13,835 nt of DNA from Bordetella parapertussis (GCA_945871945.1 CAMBXY010000026.1:1-13835), one strand, 5' to 3'; numbered from the stretch's first letter, positions 1 through 11,451 are shown. Notes: generated by a model not told the origin, from the letters alone. Numbers and translations: made by a program.

Positions 1-5
1 AAGAC

Positions 6-37
6 AACGGGCGGAATCCCAACCGCCCGTTTTTTTT
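6..37 (+). terminator. Rho-independent terminator just upstream of rimP
   Basis: A perfect 9-bp hairpin is visible: AACGGGCGG at 6-14 pairs with CCGCCCGTT at 23-31 around an 8-base loop (15-22), and the T-run spans 30-37. This is the classic form of an intrinsic terminator on the + strand. It would end a transcript entering from the left, or act as an attenuator in the leader of the rimP operon. Only 16 bases separate the end of the T-run from the rimP start. Confidence 0.9.
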
Positions 38-53
38 GGTCGAATGAAAAGCG

Positions 54-626
54 GTGGCATTGCAAAACATCATTGAACAAACGGTTATCGGTCTGGGGTA
101 TCAGCTGGTGGACATTGAGCGTTCAGCTGGTGGTTTGTTGCGCATCACCATAGACAAAATTTGGCAGATAAGTGAGCCTGAGCAGTTCATTCAAGTAGAA
201 GATTGCGAAAAAGTCACTCGCCAATTGCAGTTTGTGTTGGAAGTGGAGCAAACGGCTTACAGCCGCTTGGAAGTGTCCTCACCGGGCATAGACAGGCCGC
301 TCAAAACCGAGGCTGATTTGGCTCGCTTTTGTGGTGAGGTGATTGATATCACGCTGAAAGCACCCATGGGGGCTGCCGCCGCAGGATTGGTTTCTGCCAA
401 CCGTAAGAAATTTCGGGGTGTATTGGAAGTCACCGATACCCCCCAGACTTGGCAAATCACTTGGCGTGATGAAGCTGTAAGCAAACCAGGAATGCGAGTT
501 GCCAAAGTCAAAAAAGACACGCCGGTTCAGGCTTTGCAGTTCACCTTGAGTGAAGTGCGTGAAGCTCGACTGGCACCGATTGTGGATTTCAAAGGCCGTA
601 GGCCTGCAGAGAAGAGGAGTAACTAG
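54..626 (+). CDS. rimP: Ribosome maturation factor RimP
   Basis: RimP binds the free 30S subunit in the cytoplasm and helps assemble it. The 190-residue product shows the N-terminal alpha/beta domain (about 1-84), ending in the family signature [12 protein letters not shown] (72-83), followed by the SH3-like C-terminal domain. It is longer than the roughly 150-residue E. coli protein. The extra length lies in the C-terminal half, around an Ala-rich segment (104-113) and a basic tail (180-190), as I recall for other Burkholderiales. The start is GTG at 54, giving MALQNIIEQ, which agrees with the usual family N-terminus; a TTG at 60 is the only close alternative, and no strong Shine-Dalgarno is seen. 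It is first in the operon and ends 2 bp before nusA, so the nusA ribosome-binding site lies inside it. Any control would come through the terminator directly upstream. Confidence 0.95.
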   Translation: MALQNIIEQTVIGLGYQLVDIERSAGGLLRITIDKIWQISEPEQFIQVEDCEKVTRQLQFVLEVEQTAYSRLEVSSPGIDRPLKTEADLARFCGEVIDITLKAPMGAAAAGLVSANRKKFRGVLEVTDTPQTWQITWRDEAVSKPGMRVAKVKKDTPVQALQFTLSEVREARLAPIVDFKGRRPAEKRSN

Positions 627-628
627 TC

Positions 629-2113
629 ATGAATCGCGAAATGCTCATGTTGGTAGACGCCATCTCGCGCGAGAAGAATGTCGAGCGCGATCTGGTGTTT
701 GGTGCAGTGGAATCTGCGCTGGCACAGGCCACCAAAAAACTCTACCCCGGTGACGTAGATATTCGTGTTGCCATGGACCGCGACAGTGGTGAATACGAAA
801 CCTTTCGCCGTTGGTTGGTGGTGCCTGATGAAGCCGGTTTGCAAAACCCCGATTCCGAAGAAATGTTGATGGACGCTAAGGAGCGTTTGTCGGACATTGA
901 AGAGGGCGAGTACATCGAAGAAAGCATTGAGTCGCTGCCTATAGGCCGCATTGGCGCCATGGCAGCCAAACAAGTGATCTTGCAAAAAATCCGCGATGCC
1001 GAGCGTGAAATGTTATTGGCTGACTTTTTGTCACGGGGTGACAAGATTTTTGTGGGCAGCGTCAAGCGCATGGACAAAGGCGACTTGATTGTTGAGAGCG
1101 GTCGCATTGAAGGTCGTTTGCGCCGCTCAGAAATGATTCCCAAAGAAAACCTGCGTAACGCTGACCGCGTTCGCGCCATGATCATGGAAGTTGACAACAC
1201 CTTGCGTGGAGCGCCCATCATCTTGTCGCGCTCTGCGCCCGAGTTCATGATTGAGTTGTTTCGCCAAGAAGTGCCCGAGATTGAACAAGGCTTGCTGGAG
1301 ATCAAATCTTGCGCTCGCGACCCTGGTTCGCGCGCCAAAATTGCCGTCATCTCCTACGACAAGCGCGTCGACCCGATTGGCACCTGTGTCGGTGTGCGCG
1401 GTACCCGCGTGAATGCAGTCACCAACGAACTCGCTGGCGAGCGTGTTGATATTGTTTTGTGGAGCGAAGACCCGGCTCAGTTTGTGATTGGCGCTTTGGC
1501 GCCTGCGAATGTGTCCTCTATCGTGGTCGATGAAGAAAAGCATGCCATGGATGTGGTGGTTGATGAAGAAAATTTGGCCATGGCCATTGGTCGCGGCGGT
1601 CAAAACGTGCGCTTGGCTTCGGACTTAACCGGTTGGAAGATCAACATCATGGACGCGGCCGAATCCGCCCAAAAATCCGCCACCGAAACCCAAGGGCTGC
1701 GCGAGTTGTTTGTGGAGAAACTCGACGTCGATCAAGAAGTCGCTGACATCTTGATTGAAGAAGGATTCACCAGCTTGGAAGAAGTGGCTTACGTCCCCTT
1801 GCAAGAAATGCTGGAGATAGAAAGCTTTGACGAAGACACGGTCAACGAATTGCGTGCCCGTGCCAAAGATGCACTGCTCACCATGGAAATCGTGCGTGAA
1901 GAAAGTGTGGAGGAGGTTTCGCAAGATTTGCGTGACTTAGAAGGACTGGACGCTGAACTCATACTCAAATTGGCCGATGGCGGCATACATACCCGAGATG
2001 AGCTTGCCGACCTGGCGGTGGACGAGTTGGTGGACATCACCGGCCAGTCTGAAGAAGATGCAAAAATTTTGATCCTGAAGGCACGCGAGCATTGGTTCGC
2101 GGGTCAAGCGTAA
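629..2113 (+). CDS. nusA: Transcription termination/antitermination factor NusA
   Basis: NusA binds RNA polymerase and nascent RNA. It promotes pausing and intrinsic termination and takes part in antitermination complexes. The 494 residues match the E. coli length (495). Visible in order are the RNAP-binding N-terminal domain (about 1-130), the S1 domain (about 137-201), two KH domains with their GxxG loops (GVRG 255-258 and GRGG 321-324), and two acidic C-terminal repeats (about 362-415 and 437-490). The two repeats are the proteobacterial form that contacts the alpha subunit CTD and relieves autoinhibition. ATG 629 is preceded by a strong GAGGAG at 614-619, within the end of rimP. In E. coli NusA represses its own operon through upstream terminators, which fits the hairpin before rimP here (inference). 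All domains look intact. Confidence 0.98.
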   Translation: MNREMLMLVDAISREKNVERDLVFGAVESALAQATKKLYPGDVDIRVAMDRDSGEYETFRRWLVVPDEAGLQNPDSEEMLMDAKERLSDIEEGEYIEESIESLPIGRIGAMAAKQVILQKIRDAEREMLLADFLSRGDKIFVGSVKRMDKGDLIVESGRIEGRLRRSEMIPKENLRNADRVRAMIMEVDNTLRGAPIILSRSAPEFMIELFRQEVPEIEQGLLEIKSCARDPGSRAKIAVISYDKRVDPIGTCVGVRGTRVNAVTNELAGERVDIVLWSEDPAQFVIGALAPANVSSIVVDEEKHAMDVVVDEENLAMAIGRGGQNVRLASDLTGWKINIMDAAESAQKSATETQGLRELFVEKLDVDQEVADILIEEGFTSLEEVAYVPLQEMLEIESFDEDTVNELRARAKDALLTMEIVREESVEEVSQDLRDLEGLDAELILKLADGGIHTRDELADLAVDELVDITGQSEEDAKILILKAREHWFAGQA

Positions 2114-2137
2114 CGGTCATGAAGAGGAATACCACAG

Positions 2138-4915
2138 ATGACCAACACAACGGTTGCAGAGTTTGCCAAGGAACTCAAAAAATCTCCCGACACCCTGCTT
2201 GAGCAGTTGAAATCTGCTGGCGTGCCCAAAGGCTCGGCCGCAGATGAACTGACCGATGCAGACAAACAAAAACTGTTGGGCTTTTTAAAAGCCAGTCACG
2301 GGACAGACACGCCTGAGCGCAAAAAAATCACCTTGGTGAAAAAGTCGACCAGCGAGATCAAGCAAGCCGACGCCACGGGTAAAGCCCGCACCATTCAGGT
2401 AGAGGTGCGTAAAAAACGCACCTTTGTCAAACGCGATGAAAACGATGCGGCTGAAACCGAAGCCGTAGAAGCGCCCGAACCCATAGTCCCCATTCTCGAT
2501 CAAGCCGAACTCGCCAGACGCGAGGAAGAGGCTCGCCGTCAAGCCGAATTCATTCGACGCCAAGAAGAAGAGTTGGCAGAAAAACGCCGCTTGCGCCAAG
2601 TCCAAGAAGACAAAGATCGCGAAGCGCAATTGCAAGCGCCTGTGCTTGCCTCTGCGGATGAGAACGCAGCTGCGGCTGCACAGGCCTTAGCCGAAGCTGC
2701 TGCCAAGCGCATAGCTGACTCCAAAGTCCAGGCCGAAGAGGATGCGGCCAAAGCCAAAGACCTCGACACCCGCAGGCGCACCGCCTTGGCTGAAGCCGAG
2801 GCGATTCGCACGATGATGAATGCGCCCAAAAAAGTATTGGTCGCGAAAAAACCGCCAGAGCCCGAGAAACCCCCTGCAACGGACGCCAAAGCCATCAAAG
2901 GTACTTTGCATAAACCGCCGCCCAGTGCAACGACTGCTGCCAAGCCTGCAGGAACCACACCAGCCAAAGACGGCAAAGAAGTTAAAAGCGCCAAACTCTC
3001 CTCGAGCTGGGCCGACGAGCAAGCCAAGAAAAAGGAAATCAAAACCCGTGGTGACGCCAGTGGTGGCGTGGGGCGCAACAGTTGGCGCGGTGGTCCGCGT
3101 GGACGCCGCGACCGGGACCGCGATGACACACCGGTGCAAGCCGCGCCCGTTGAGGCGCGCATCATCGAGGTGCATGTGCCCGAGACCATCACCGTTGCCG
3201 AATTGGCACACAAGATGGCGGTGAAGGCTTCCGAGGTCATCAAGCAACTGATGAAGCTTGGCCAAATGGTCACCATCAACCAACCCTTGGACCAAGACAC
3301 CGCGATGATTGTGGTGGAAGAAATGGGCCATGTGGCGGTCATCGCTTCATTGGATGATCCCGAGGCATTTACCGAAGATGAGTCTTCTGCACACGTTGGA
3401 GAGTCACTCACCCGTGCCCCTGTTGTCACAGTCATGGGTCACGTGGATCATGGCAAAACCTCATTGCTCGATTACATCCGCCGCGCCAAGGTGGCCTCAG
3501 GTGAGGCCGGTGGTATCACCCAGCACATCGGTGCCTACCATGTGGAAACACCACGCGGCATGGTGTCGTTTTTGGATACCCCAGGACATGAAGCCTTTAC
3601 CGCCATGCGTGCGCGTGGTGCCCAGGCCACCGACATTGTGATTTTGGTGGTGGCGGCTGACGACGGCGTCATGCCCCAAACCAAAGAAGCGATCAAGCAC
3701 GCCAAAGCAGCAGGTGTGCCCATCGTGGTGGCTATCAACAAGATCGATAAACCCGACGCCAACCCCGACCGCGTGAAAAATGAATTGGTTGCCGAAGAAG
3801 TGGTGCCCGAGGAGTTTGGTGGCGAGTCGCCGTTTGTGTCGGTCTCGGCCAAAACCGGTCAAGGCGTTGATGAGCTCTTAGAGCAAGTGCTTCTCCAAGC
3901 CGAGGTGTTGGAACTCAAAGCACCTATTGACGCCATGGCCAAGGGCTTGGTGATTGAGGCCAGTTTGGACAAAGGTCGAGGCCCTGTGGCCACCATCTTG
4001 ATTCAATCAGGCACTTTGAAAACTGGCGATGTGGTGTTGGCGGGTCAAACCTACGGTCGTGTGCGAGCCATGTTGGATGAAAACGGCAAATCAACCAAGT
4101 CGGCAGGCCCCTCTATTCCGGTGGAAATCCAAGGCTTGACCGAGGTGCCACAGGCGGGCGACGAATTCATGGTCTTGTCGGATGAACGACGCGCCCGTGA
4201 AATTGCCACCTACCGAGCAGGTAAATTCCGCAACACCAAATTGGCCAAGCAACAAGCGGCCAAGTTGGAAAATTTATTCTCTGACATGGCCTCAGGCGAA
4301 GTGAAAAACTTGCCCATCATCATCAAAGCTGATGTGCAAGGTTCGCAAGAAGCTTTGGCCGCGTCTTTGCTCAAACTCACCAACGAAGAGGTGAGGGTGC
4401 AGTTGGTGTATGGCGCGGTGGGCGGTATCAGCGAGTCCGATGTGAACTTGGCGATTGCCTCTAAAGCGGTCATCATTGGCTTTAACACCCGTGCCGACGC
4501 GGGTGCCAGAAAGCTGGCTGAGAATAACGGCGTAGAGATTCGTTACTACAACATCATTTATGACGCTGTGGACGAACTCAAAGCCGCCATGTCGGGCATG
4601 TTGACACCTGACAAGCGCGAAGAAGTGATTGGCTTGGCCGAGATTCGCCAAGTCTTCCGCATCAGCAAAATTGGCGCGATCGCCGGTTGTATGGTTACCA
4701 ACGGCGTTGTTCGACGCAATGCCCGATTGCGCTTGCTGCGTGACAACGTGGTGATCTTCACAGGTGAGCTCGAAAGCTTGAAACGTTTCAAAGACGATGT
4801 GCGCGAGGTCAAGGAAAGTTTTGAATGTGGCTTGAACCTCAAAGGCTATAACGATATCAATGAGGGCGATCAACTTGAGTTCTTTGAAATCAAGGAAGTT
4901 GCACGAACCATTTAA
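2138..4915 (+). CDS. infB: Translation initiation factor IF-2
   Basis: IF2 is the GTPase that brings initiator fMet-tRNA to the 30S subunit and promotes 50S joining. The 925-residue product has an N-terminal IF2_N domain (about 1-52), then a long Lys/Glu/Ala-rich charged linker (about 60-335) with predicted helical, coiled-coil character and a Gly/Arg-rich patch (303-328). A second IF2_N-type domain follows at about 345-395. The G domain carries the P-loop GHVDHGKT (434-441), DTPGH (480-484), NKID (534-537) and SAK (570-572). Beta-barrel domains II-IV follow to the C-terminus, where the fMet-tRNA-binding domain lies. ATG 2138 is preceded by GAGGAA at 2123-2128. It sits 24 bp after nusA and 6 bp before rbfA. 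The linker is typically variable and makes it a little longer than E. coli IF2 (890). Shorter forms from internal starts are possible, as in E. coli, but not shown. Confidence 0.98.
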   Translation: MTNTTVAEFAKELKKSPDTLLEQLKSAGVPKGSAADELTDADKQKLLGFLKASHGTDTPERKKITLVKKSTSEIKQADATGKARTIQVEVRKKRTFVKRDENDAAETEAVEAPEPIVPILDQAELARREEEARRQAEFIRRQEEELAEKRRLRQVQEDKDREAQLQAPVLASADENAAAAAQALAEAAAKRIADSKVQAEEDAAKAKDLDTRRRTALAEAEAIRTMMNAPKKVLVAKKPPEPEKPPATDAKAIKGTLHKPPPSATTAAKPAGTTPAKDGKEVKSAKLSSSWADEQAKKKEIKTRGDASGGVGRNSWRGGPRGRRDRDRDDTPVQAAPVEARIIEVHVPETITVAELAHKMAVKASEVIKQLMKLGQMVTINQPLDQDTAMIVVEEMGHVAVIASLDDPEAFTEDESSAHVGESLTRAPVVTVMGHVDHGKTSLLDYIRRAKVASGEAGGITQHIGAYHVETPRGMVSFLDTPGHEAFTAMRARGAQATDIVILVVAADDGVMPQTKEAIKHAKAAGVPIVVAINKIDKPDANPDRVKNELVAEEVVPEEFGGESPFVSVSAKTGQGVDELLEQVLLQAEVLELKAPIDAMAKGLVIEASLDKGRGPVATILIQSGTLKTGDVVLAGQTYGRVRAMLDENGKSTKSAGPSIPVEIQGLTEVPQAGDEFMVLSDERRAREIATYRAGKFRNTKLAKQQAAKLENLFSDMASGEVKNLPIIIKADVQGSQEALAASLLKLTNEEVRVQLVYGAVGGISESDVNLAIASKAVIIGFNTRADAGARKLAENNGVEIRYYNIIYDAVDELKAAMSGMLTPDKREEVIGLAEIRQVFRISKIGAIAGCMVTNGVVRRNARLRLLRDNVVIFTGELESLKRFKDDVREVKESFECGLNLKGYNDINEGDQLEFFEIKEVARTI

Positions 4916-4921
4916 ATTTGC

Positions 4922-5299
4922 ATGGCCGCCAAGAAGTCCTCTACACCCCACCGCGGCTTTCGCGTTGCCGACCAGATTCAGCGTGATCTGGCCGAACTCA
5001 TACGCGAGTTGAAAGATCCGCGACTGGGGATGGTGACGATTCAGTCGGTAGAAGTCACGCCCGACTACGCCCATGCCAAGGTGCATATCAGTGTGCTGGT
5101 GGGCGAGCCCGAAGCTTGCCTAGAGGGCTTGAACCAAGCCGCTGGTTTTTTACGCAATGGATTGTTCAAGCGTTTACATATTCACACCGTGCCTACTTTG
5201 CATTTTTTGTATGACCGCACCCCCGAGCGTGCTGCGGATATGAACGCCTTGATTGCCCGCGCCGTGGCTTCCCGTGCCAAGGAATCTGACACACCATGA
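4922..5299 (+). CDS. rbfA: 30S ribosome-binding factor RbfA
   Basis: RbfA binds the immature 30S subunit near the 5' end of 16S rRNA and is needed for its late maturation, especially in the cold. The 125 residues match the family length and form one KH-like domain. The start region [14 protein letters not shown] and the segment [18 protein letters not shown] (31-48) are typical of the family, as is the later [14 protein letters not shown] (90-103). ATG 4922 follows infB by 6 bp, with no strong Shine-Dalgarno in the gap, so translation is probably coupled to infB. Its stop overlaps the truB start by 4 bp (ATGA, 5296-5299). The place between infB and truB is the standard one in many bacteria. 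Confidence 0.97.
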   Translation: MAAKKSSTPHRGFRVADQIQRDLAELIRELKDPRLGMVTIQSVEVTPDYAHAKVHISVLVGEPEACLEGLNQAAGFLRNGLFKRLHIHTVPTLHFLYDRTPERAADMNALIARAVASRAKESDTP

Positions 5300-6242
5300 A
5301 AACGCCGCGCACCAGGGTGCAACGGCGCCCTGTGCATGGGGTGTTGTTGCTCGATAAACCACTAGGACTGTCTAGCAATCAGGCTTTGCAAAAAGCCAAA
5401 TGGTTGCTGCGCGCCGAAAAAGCCGGACACACCGGCACACTCGACCCCATGGCCACAGGTGTGTTGCCCCTGTGCTTTGGGGCTGCCACCAAATTCAGTC
5501 AACTGCACTTGGATGCCGACAAAACCTACGAAGCCGTGCTGCGTTTAGGCCAGCGCACCAGCACAGCGGACGCTGAAGGTGAGGTCATCGCCGAGGCTCC
5601 TGTCAACTTCACACCAGAAAAATTGCTGCAAGTGCAGGCCTTGTTCACCGGCCCTTTGCAGCAAGTCCCGCCTATGCACAGCGCTTTGAAAAAAGACGGC
5701 AAAGCTTTGTACGAATATGCCCGCGAAGGCATTGAGGTTGAACGTGCGGCGCGCAGTGTCGTTATTCATTCCTTGGAGCTCAAAGAGTTGCCCATGCAAG
5801 ATGGGGTGAGAAGCCTGTGGCTCAAAGCGCATTGCTCCAAAGGAACCTATATACGCACCTTGGGCGAAGACATTGGCAACGCTCTGGGCTGTGGTGCATT
5901 TTTAAGTGCTTTACGCCGAGTCAAAAGTGGTCGGTTTGCCATAGATGGCTGCATCAGCTTGGAAGCCTTGGAAGCCTTGTCTGAGGCCCAGCGCCACCAA
6001 CCCTTGCAAGCTGTCGATATATTGCTCGACAGTCATCAAGCCATCATTTTGCAAGCCGAAGATGCAGGTCGTTTCCTGAGCGGCTTGCGTCGCCGTGGCG
6101 ATTGGCCCGATCACCATCAGGTGGCCGTCTATGGCACGAGCCCCCATGCTTTGTTAGGTACAGCCCATGTTCGCGCTGGGGAATTGATCCCCGAGCGCTT
6201 ATTGAATCCCCAAGAAATCCAATCCTTACTCGAGAGTGCAGC

Positions 6243-6246
<4 letters not shown>
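5296..6246 (+). CDS. truB: tRNA pseudouridine(55) synthase TruB
   Basis: TruB converts U55 in the T-loop of nearly all tRNAs to pseudouridine and also acts as a tRNA folding chaperone. The 316 residues (E. coli 314) open with the family motif HGVLLLDKP (14-22). The catalytic motif [12 protein letters not shown] (44-55) contains the nucleophile Asp50. Later conserved parts are the segment around Tyr78 ([10 protein letters not shown]), the [12 protein letters not shown] block (183-194) and a small PUA-like C-terminal region (about 250-310). The start overlaps the rbfA stop and the stop overlaps the typA start, each as a 4-base ATGA, so translation of rbfA, truB and typA is probably coupled. Nothing appears truncated. 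Confidence 0.97.
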
Positions 6247-8069
<1,823 letters not shown>

Positions 8070-8080
8070 TTTCCTTTTCG

Positions 8081-8971
8081 ATGGCGATGAAGCTCAGCCA
8101 CACCCAAGCCTTAGGCGTGATGGTGTTGGCCACCTTGCTGTGGTCTATGGCTGGGATTGTGTCCAGACAAATGAGCCATGCCCAAGGCTTTGAGCTGACG
8201 TTTTGGCGCAGCTTTTTCACTCTGCTGTCGCTGAGTTTCTTGCTACCCCTACTGAAAGGCCGCCAGTTGTGGCACAACCTGCCTTGGCGTCAACCCATAT
8301 TTTGGCTCTCAGGCGTGTGTTGGTCGGTGATGTTCACCGCCTTCATGCTGGCCCTCACCATGACCACAGTAGCCAATGTGCTGATCACCATGGCGGTGGG
8401 GCCCATGCTCACCGCGTTGTTGTCGCGCTTTGTCATGAAAAAACAGCTTGCCCCCCACACTTGGTGGGCGATGTTGGTCGCCGGCTCAGGGTTGGCTTTT
8501 ATGTTTATCAGCCAAGTGCAAATCGAAGACGGTCAACACCTCAAGGGCATGATGGTCGCCCTGTGCGTTCCCTTGGCCGGCGCGGTTCAATGGAATGTGG
8601 TGCAACATCTGCAAACCTCTGAAGCGCCTGCAGACTTCATGCCCGCCGTGTGGGTAGGTGCTTTGTTGTCTTGTCTTTATACCGCGCCATTGGCTTTGCC
8701 GGGGGTGGCCAGTTCAGCTGACTTGGCTTGGTTGGCGGGTCTGGGTTTTTTTCAGCTGGCCTTGCCTTGCTTGCTGGCCGTGTGGGCGGCGCGGGTGCTT
8801 AAATCGCACGAGGTGGCCTTGTTGGCCTTGCTTGAAGTGCTGTTTGGCATTGCCTGGGCTTGGTGGGGTGCTGCTGAACAACCTGTCTTGTCAGTTTTAT
8901 TCGGCGGTGTTTTGGTTTTGGCTGCCTTGGCTTTGAATGAAGCGGCAACTTGGAGAGTAACAAATGAATGA
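8081..8971 (+). CDS. EamA/DMT-family membrane transporter, substrate unknown
   Basis: This is a ten-helix inner-membrane protein of the drug/metabolite transporter superfamily, which exports or imports small metabolites. The 296 residues show two EamA-type halves. Hydrophobic segments lie at about 9-28, 41-58, 73-92, 95-116, 128-146, 154-172, 187-207, 214-237, 244-263 and 268-286. The segment GVMVLATLLWSMAGIVSRQ (12-30) and the FWRSFF motif (41-46) are typical of the start of such proteins. Two ATGs (8081 and 8087) are possible starts and neither has a clear Shine-Dalgarno; the first was chosen to minimise the gap to typA (11 bp). The end overlaps the next CDS by 8 bp. Neither sequence nor neighbours point to a substrate; a link to the acyl-CoA enzyme that follows is only a guess. 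Confidence 0.88.
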   Translation: MAMKLSHTQALGVMVLATLLWSMAGIVSRQMSHAQGFELTFWRSFFTLLSLSFLLPLLKGRQLWHNLPWRQPIFWLSGVCWSVMFTAFMLALTMTTVANVLITMAVGPMLTALLSRFVMKKQLAPHTWWAMLVAGSGLAFMFISQVQIEDGQHLKGMMVALCVPLAGAVQWNVVQHLQTSEAPADFMPAVWVGALLSCLYTAPLALPGVASSADLAWLAGLGFFQLALPCLLAVWAARVLKSHEVALLALLEVLFGIAWAWWGAAEQPVLSVLFGGVLVLAALALNEAATWRVTNE

Positions 8972-10100
8972 ACTGGCGGTCTTGACGCAAGGCGATGTGC
9001 TGGCTGAGGTACAAGGGCAGGTGGGGCTCATCACTTTGAACCGCGCCAAAGCTTTGAATGCGTTGTCGTTGGACATGGTGCGCAGTATTTCACATGTGCT
9101 GCTGGCCTGGCAGGGCGATGACCGTGTGCAAGCCGTGGCCATGCGTGGCATGGGTCGCGAGGGCGCTTTCGGTGCTTTTTGTGCAGGTGGCGACATACGT
9201 TTTTTTCACACGGCTGCCTTGGCCGGCGACCCGCGCTTAGAAGATTTTTTCACCGAAGAGTACCGGCTCAATCACCTGATTCACCACTACAGCAAACCTT
9301 GTTGGGTGTTCATGGACGGTGTGGTCATGGGTGGCGGCATGGGCTTGGCGCAAGGTGCGGGTTTACGAATCGCTACCGAACGCACCAAGATGGCCATGCC
9401 CGAGACCCTGATTGGTCTGTTTCCGGATGTGGGTGGCGGATATTTTTTAAGCCGTTGCCAAGGTGCTTTGGGCGAGTATTTAGGGCTGACAGGTCATATG
9501 CTCAATGGCGCTGAAGCGGTGTATGCGGGTTTGGCAGATGTGTTGGTTGACAGTGCTTCATTGAACGCGCTTTGGGCACAGTTACCCCACTTAAACTGGG
9601 CCCAGCCGGCTAAGGCTTTAACTCAGTTCACCCAAGGCTTTCAAGCCGCGACACAAACCGCTCAACATCACAAGCCCTCTTGGTGGACCGACAGCTTGAA
9701 CCAAGCATTTGCGGCTACCGATTTGCCAAGCATTGCCAAAGCACTAGAGGCCTCTGAAGACAAACACGCTTTAGACGCTTTGCGCAAGCGCTCTGCGCTG
9801 ATGCTGGCCGTCACGCTCATGCAAGTGCGTCTTGCGCGGCACATGAATTTGAGTGACGAGTTGCGCATGGAGCGCGACATGGTTCGCCACAGTTTTCATC
9901 CCCTGCATTTGCAACGCACACCGGCGCAAAGTGACACGGTAGAGGGCATACGTGCTTTGGCGGTAGACAAAGACCATGCGCCGCGTTGGTCACCTGCACA
10001 CATCGATGACGTCAGCGCTGAAATGGTGACGCCGTTTTTCACCAGCCCTTGGCCCTTGTCTGCACACCCTTTGGCAGATTTGCAAGCCCCCACCGTTTGA
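8964..10100 (+). CDS. Enoyl-CoA hydratase/isomerase family protein, 3-hydroxyisobutyryl-CoA hydrolase type
   Basis: This is a crotonase-fold enzyme. Its closest recognisable type is 3-hydroxyisobutyryl-CoA hydrolase, which releases free 3-hydroxyisobutyrate in valine breakdown. The 378 residues show the CoA-binding oxyanion motif FCAGGDIR (72-79), the DGVVMGGGMGL segment (118-128) forming the second oxyanion NH, and AMPETLIGLFPDVGGGYFL (144-162). The Glu of the PET motif (E147) and Asp of PDVGGG (D155) stand where the catalytic acids of the hydrolase lie. The C-terminal extension beyond 270 is longer than in simple hydratases and also fits the hydrolase type. ATG 8964 has GGAGAG at 8952-8957 and overlaps the transporter stop. 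Other CoA substrates cannot be excluded, since no other valine-pathway gene is in view. Confidence 0.88.
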   Translation: MNELAVLTQGDVLAEVQGQVGLITLNRAKALNALSLDMVRSISHVLLAWQGDDRVQAVAMRGMGREGAFGAFCAGGDIRFFHTAALAGDPRLEDFFTEEYRLNHLIHHYSKPCWVFMDGVVMGGGMGLAQGAGLRIATERTKMAMPETLIGLFPDVGGGYFLSRCQGALGEYLGLTGHMLNGAEAVYAGLADVLVDSASLNALWAQLPHLNWAQPAKALTQFTQGFQAATQTAQHHKPSWWTDSLNQAFAATDLPSIAKALEASEDKHALDALRKRSALMLAVTLMQVRLARHMNLSDELRMERDMVRHSFHPLHLQRTPAQSDTVEGIRALAVDKDHAPRWSPAHIDDVSAEMVTPFFTSPWPLSAHPLADLQAPTV

Positions 10101-10117
10101 GTTTCTGAGGACAGCCC

Positions 10118-10867
10118 ATGGCCAGCCCGATCAAAGTTTTGTTTGGATTTCACGCTGTCGGGGTGCGCCTGAAAACCACGCCAGCGTCTGTGATCGAGGT
10201 CTTTATCGACCCGACCCGCCGCGATGCACGCATGCGCCAGTTTCAAGAACGCGCCAAAGAAGCCAAAGTGAAATTGGTGGAGTCTGATGCTCCGCGTTTG
10301 GCACAGTTGGCTGGCAGCCATGGGCATCAAGGTGTGGTGGCTCGCGTGTATGCGGTAGACATTGCCAAGTCTTTGGATGCGTGTTTGGAGGCTTTGCCCT
10401 CAGATGTGCCGGCCTTGTTGTTGGTGCTCGATGGCATCACCGACCCGCACAACTTAGGCGCTTGTTTGAGGGTGGCCGATGGCGCGGGTGTGCACGCGGT
10501 CATCGCCCCCAAAGACCATGCTGTGGGCATCAATGCCACTGTCGCCAAGGTGGCCAGTGGTGCGGCCGAAACCGTGCCTTATTTCATGGTCACCAATTTA
10601 GCGCGCACTTTGAATGAACTCAAAGAGCGCAATATTTGGATCACCGGTACCACTGACGACGCGGCGCAAACACTTTACGACGTGGACTTGAAAATCTCCA
10701 CTGCTTGGGTCTTGGGTGCCGAGGGCGACGGCCTGCGTCAACTCACCCGCAAAACCTGCGATCAACTCGTGCGCATCCCCATGGCCGGAGGTGTAGAGAG
10801 TTTGAATGTGTCGGTGGCCAGCGGGATTTGTTTGTATGAAACAGTAAGGCAGCGCAGCGTTTCTTAA
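10118..10867 (+). CDS. rlmB: 23S rRNA (guanosine(2251)-2'-O)-methyltransferase RlmB
   Basis: RlmB uses S-adenosylmethionine to methylate the 2'-O of G2251 in the P-loop of 23S rRNA. The 249 residues (E. coli 243) begin with the small L30e-like RNA-binding domain (about 4-80; GFHAVGVRL at 10-18). The SPOUT (SpoU) knot domain follows. Motif 1 is LDGITDPHNLGACLRVA (104-120), with Asn112 and Arg118. Motif 2 is LGAEGDGLR (199-207), with Glu202. Motif 3 is IPMAGGVESLNVSVA (220-234). ATG 10118 follows a TGAGGA at 10104-10109 and lies 17 bp after the hydrolase gene. It ends 2 bp before the stop of the convergent chromate transporter gene. In many proteobacteria rlmB adjoins rnr; here rnr is not in the window. 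RlmB rather than tRNA TrmH is favoured by the N-terminal domain and length. Confidence 0.95.
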   Translation: MASPIKVLFGFHAVGVRLKTTPASVIEVFIDPTRRDARMRQFQERAKEAKVKLVESDAPRLAQLAGSHGHQGVVARVYAVDIAKSLDACLEALPSDVPALLLVLDGITDPHNLGACLRVADGAGVHAVIAPKDHAVGINATVAKVASGAAETVPYFMVTNLARTLNELKERNIWITGTTDDAAQTLYDVDLKISTAWVLGAEGDGLRQLTRKTCDQLVRIPMAGGVESLNVSVASGICLYETVRQRSVS

Positions 10868-10869
10868 AG

Positions 10870-11451
10870 TTACAACCCCAAGACTGCACCCAAGACCGCC
10901 CCACCCAACATTAGCCACAGCAGGTGCACACGGGTTTTCAACACCATCAGCATACTGACCGCGCAGATCAGCAGCAAGCGCCAATCCATCTGCGGATTAC
11001 TGGCGGTTTGTAACAACCAGCCCGCTGAAAGCATAAGGCCCATGACCAATGGCAGCATGCCCGATCGAAAAGCCCTCACGCTTCGCGCATGTTGATGCAC
11101 TTGCAACCACTTCACCGTGAAGTAACTCAGCAGCGAGGAGGGCAGTACCGCTGCGGTGAGCAAACTTGCCGCCAACAACACACCCATGCCTATTGCGCCC
11201 CAGCCTGCCTCCAAGCCCCCCGCTGCTTGCAAGCCGATATTCCAACCCATGACGGCCACCAGCAAGATGTTGGGCCCCGGCGCGATTTGTGCCAGGGTCA
11301 CCGATTGGCTGAAAGCGGTTTCTGTCAGCAGTTGCAAGTCGGTGACCAAGTAGCGGTGCATCTCGGGGACGATGGCCAAAGCGCCTCCTACCGCCAACAG
11401 CGACAGCATGCAGAAATGCACAAACAGGTCTAAGAAAAGTGCCAAAGTCAT
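10870..11451 (-). CDS. chrA: Chromate transporter, short-chain CHR family (second subunit)
   Basis: This is one half of a two-subunit CHR-family inner-membrane protein; known members export chromate by proton motive force, though the real substrate here is unproven. The 193 residues include the CHR signatures LAVGGALAIVPEM (19-31) and AQIAPGPN (54-61). Several hydrophobic segments follow (about 62-79, 87-108, 133-149, 157-171, 176-192). Starting at the ATG at 11451 makes a protein of the same length as its upstream partner and a 4-base ATGA overlap (11448-11451) with that gene's stop. A longer open frame reaches 11898, but those residues run antisense-like through the partner gene and carry no CHR features, so they are excluded. 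The gene ends 2 bp from the rlmB stop, tail to tail. Both short subunits are expected to be needed for a working dimer (family knowledge). Confidence 0.9.
   Translation of the reverse strand: MTLALFLDLFVHFCMLSLLAVGGALAIVPEMHRYLVTDLQLLTETAFSQSVTLAQIAPGPNILLVAVMGWNIGLQAAGGLEAGWGAIGMGVLLAASLLTAAVLPSSLLSYFTVKWLQVHQHARSVRAFRSGMLPLVMGLMLSAGWLLQTASNPQMDWRLLLICAVSMLMVLKTRVHLLWLMLGGAVLGAVLGL

Noticed and set aside
742..1350. Open frame of 202 codons on the - strand inside nusA
   Set aside because: Opposite strongly conserved NusA S1 and KH sequence, with no recognisable domain or ribosome-binding site.
2520..2800. Ala/Glu/Arg-rich repetitive coding in infB as a DNA repeat
   Set aside because: The repetition is low-complexity amino acid composition of the normal IF2 linker, with no regular DNA repeat unit.
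2539..3435. Open frame of 298 codons on the - strand inside infB
   Set aside because: It is Ser/Ala-rich, matches no family I know, and lies wholly opposite a well-conserved IF2; GC-rich codon use creates such mirror frames.
6102..6242. 47-codon upstream extension of typA
   Set aside because: It runs through truB in another frame and has no TypA resemblance; ATG 6243 gives the expected N-terminus and length.
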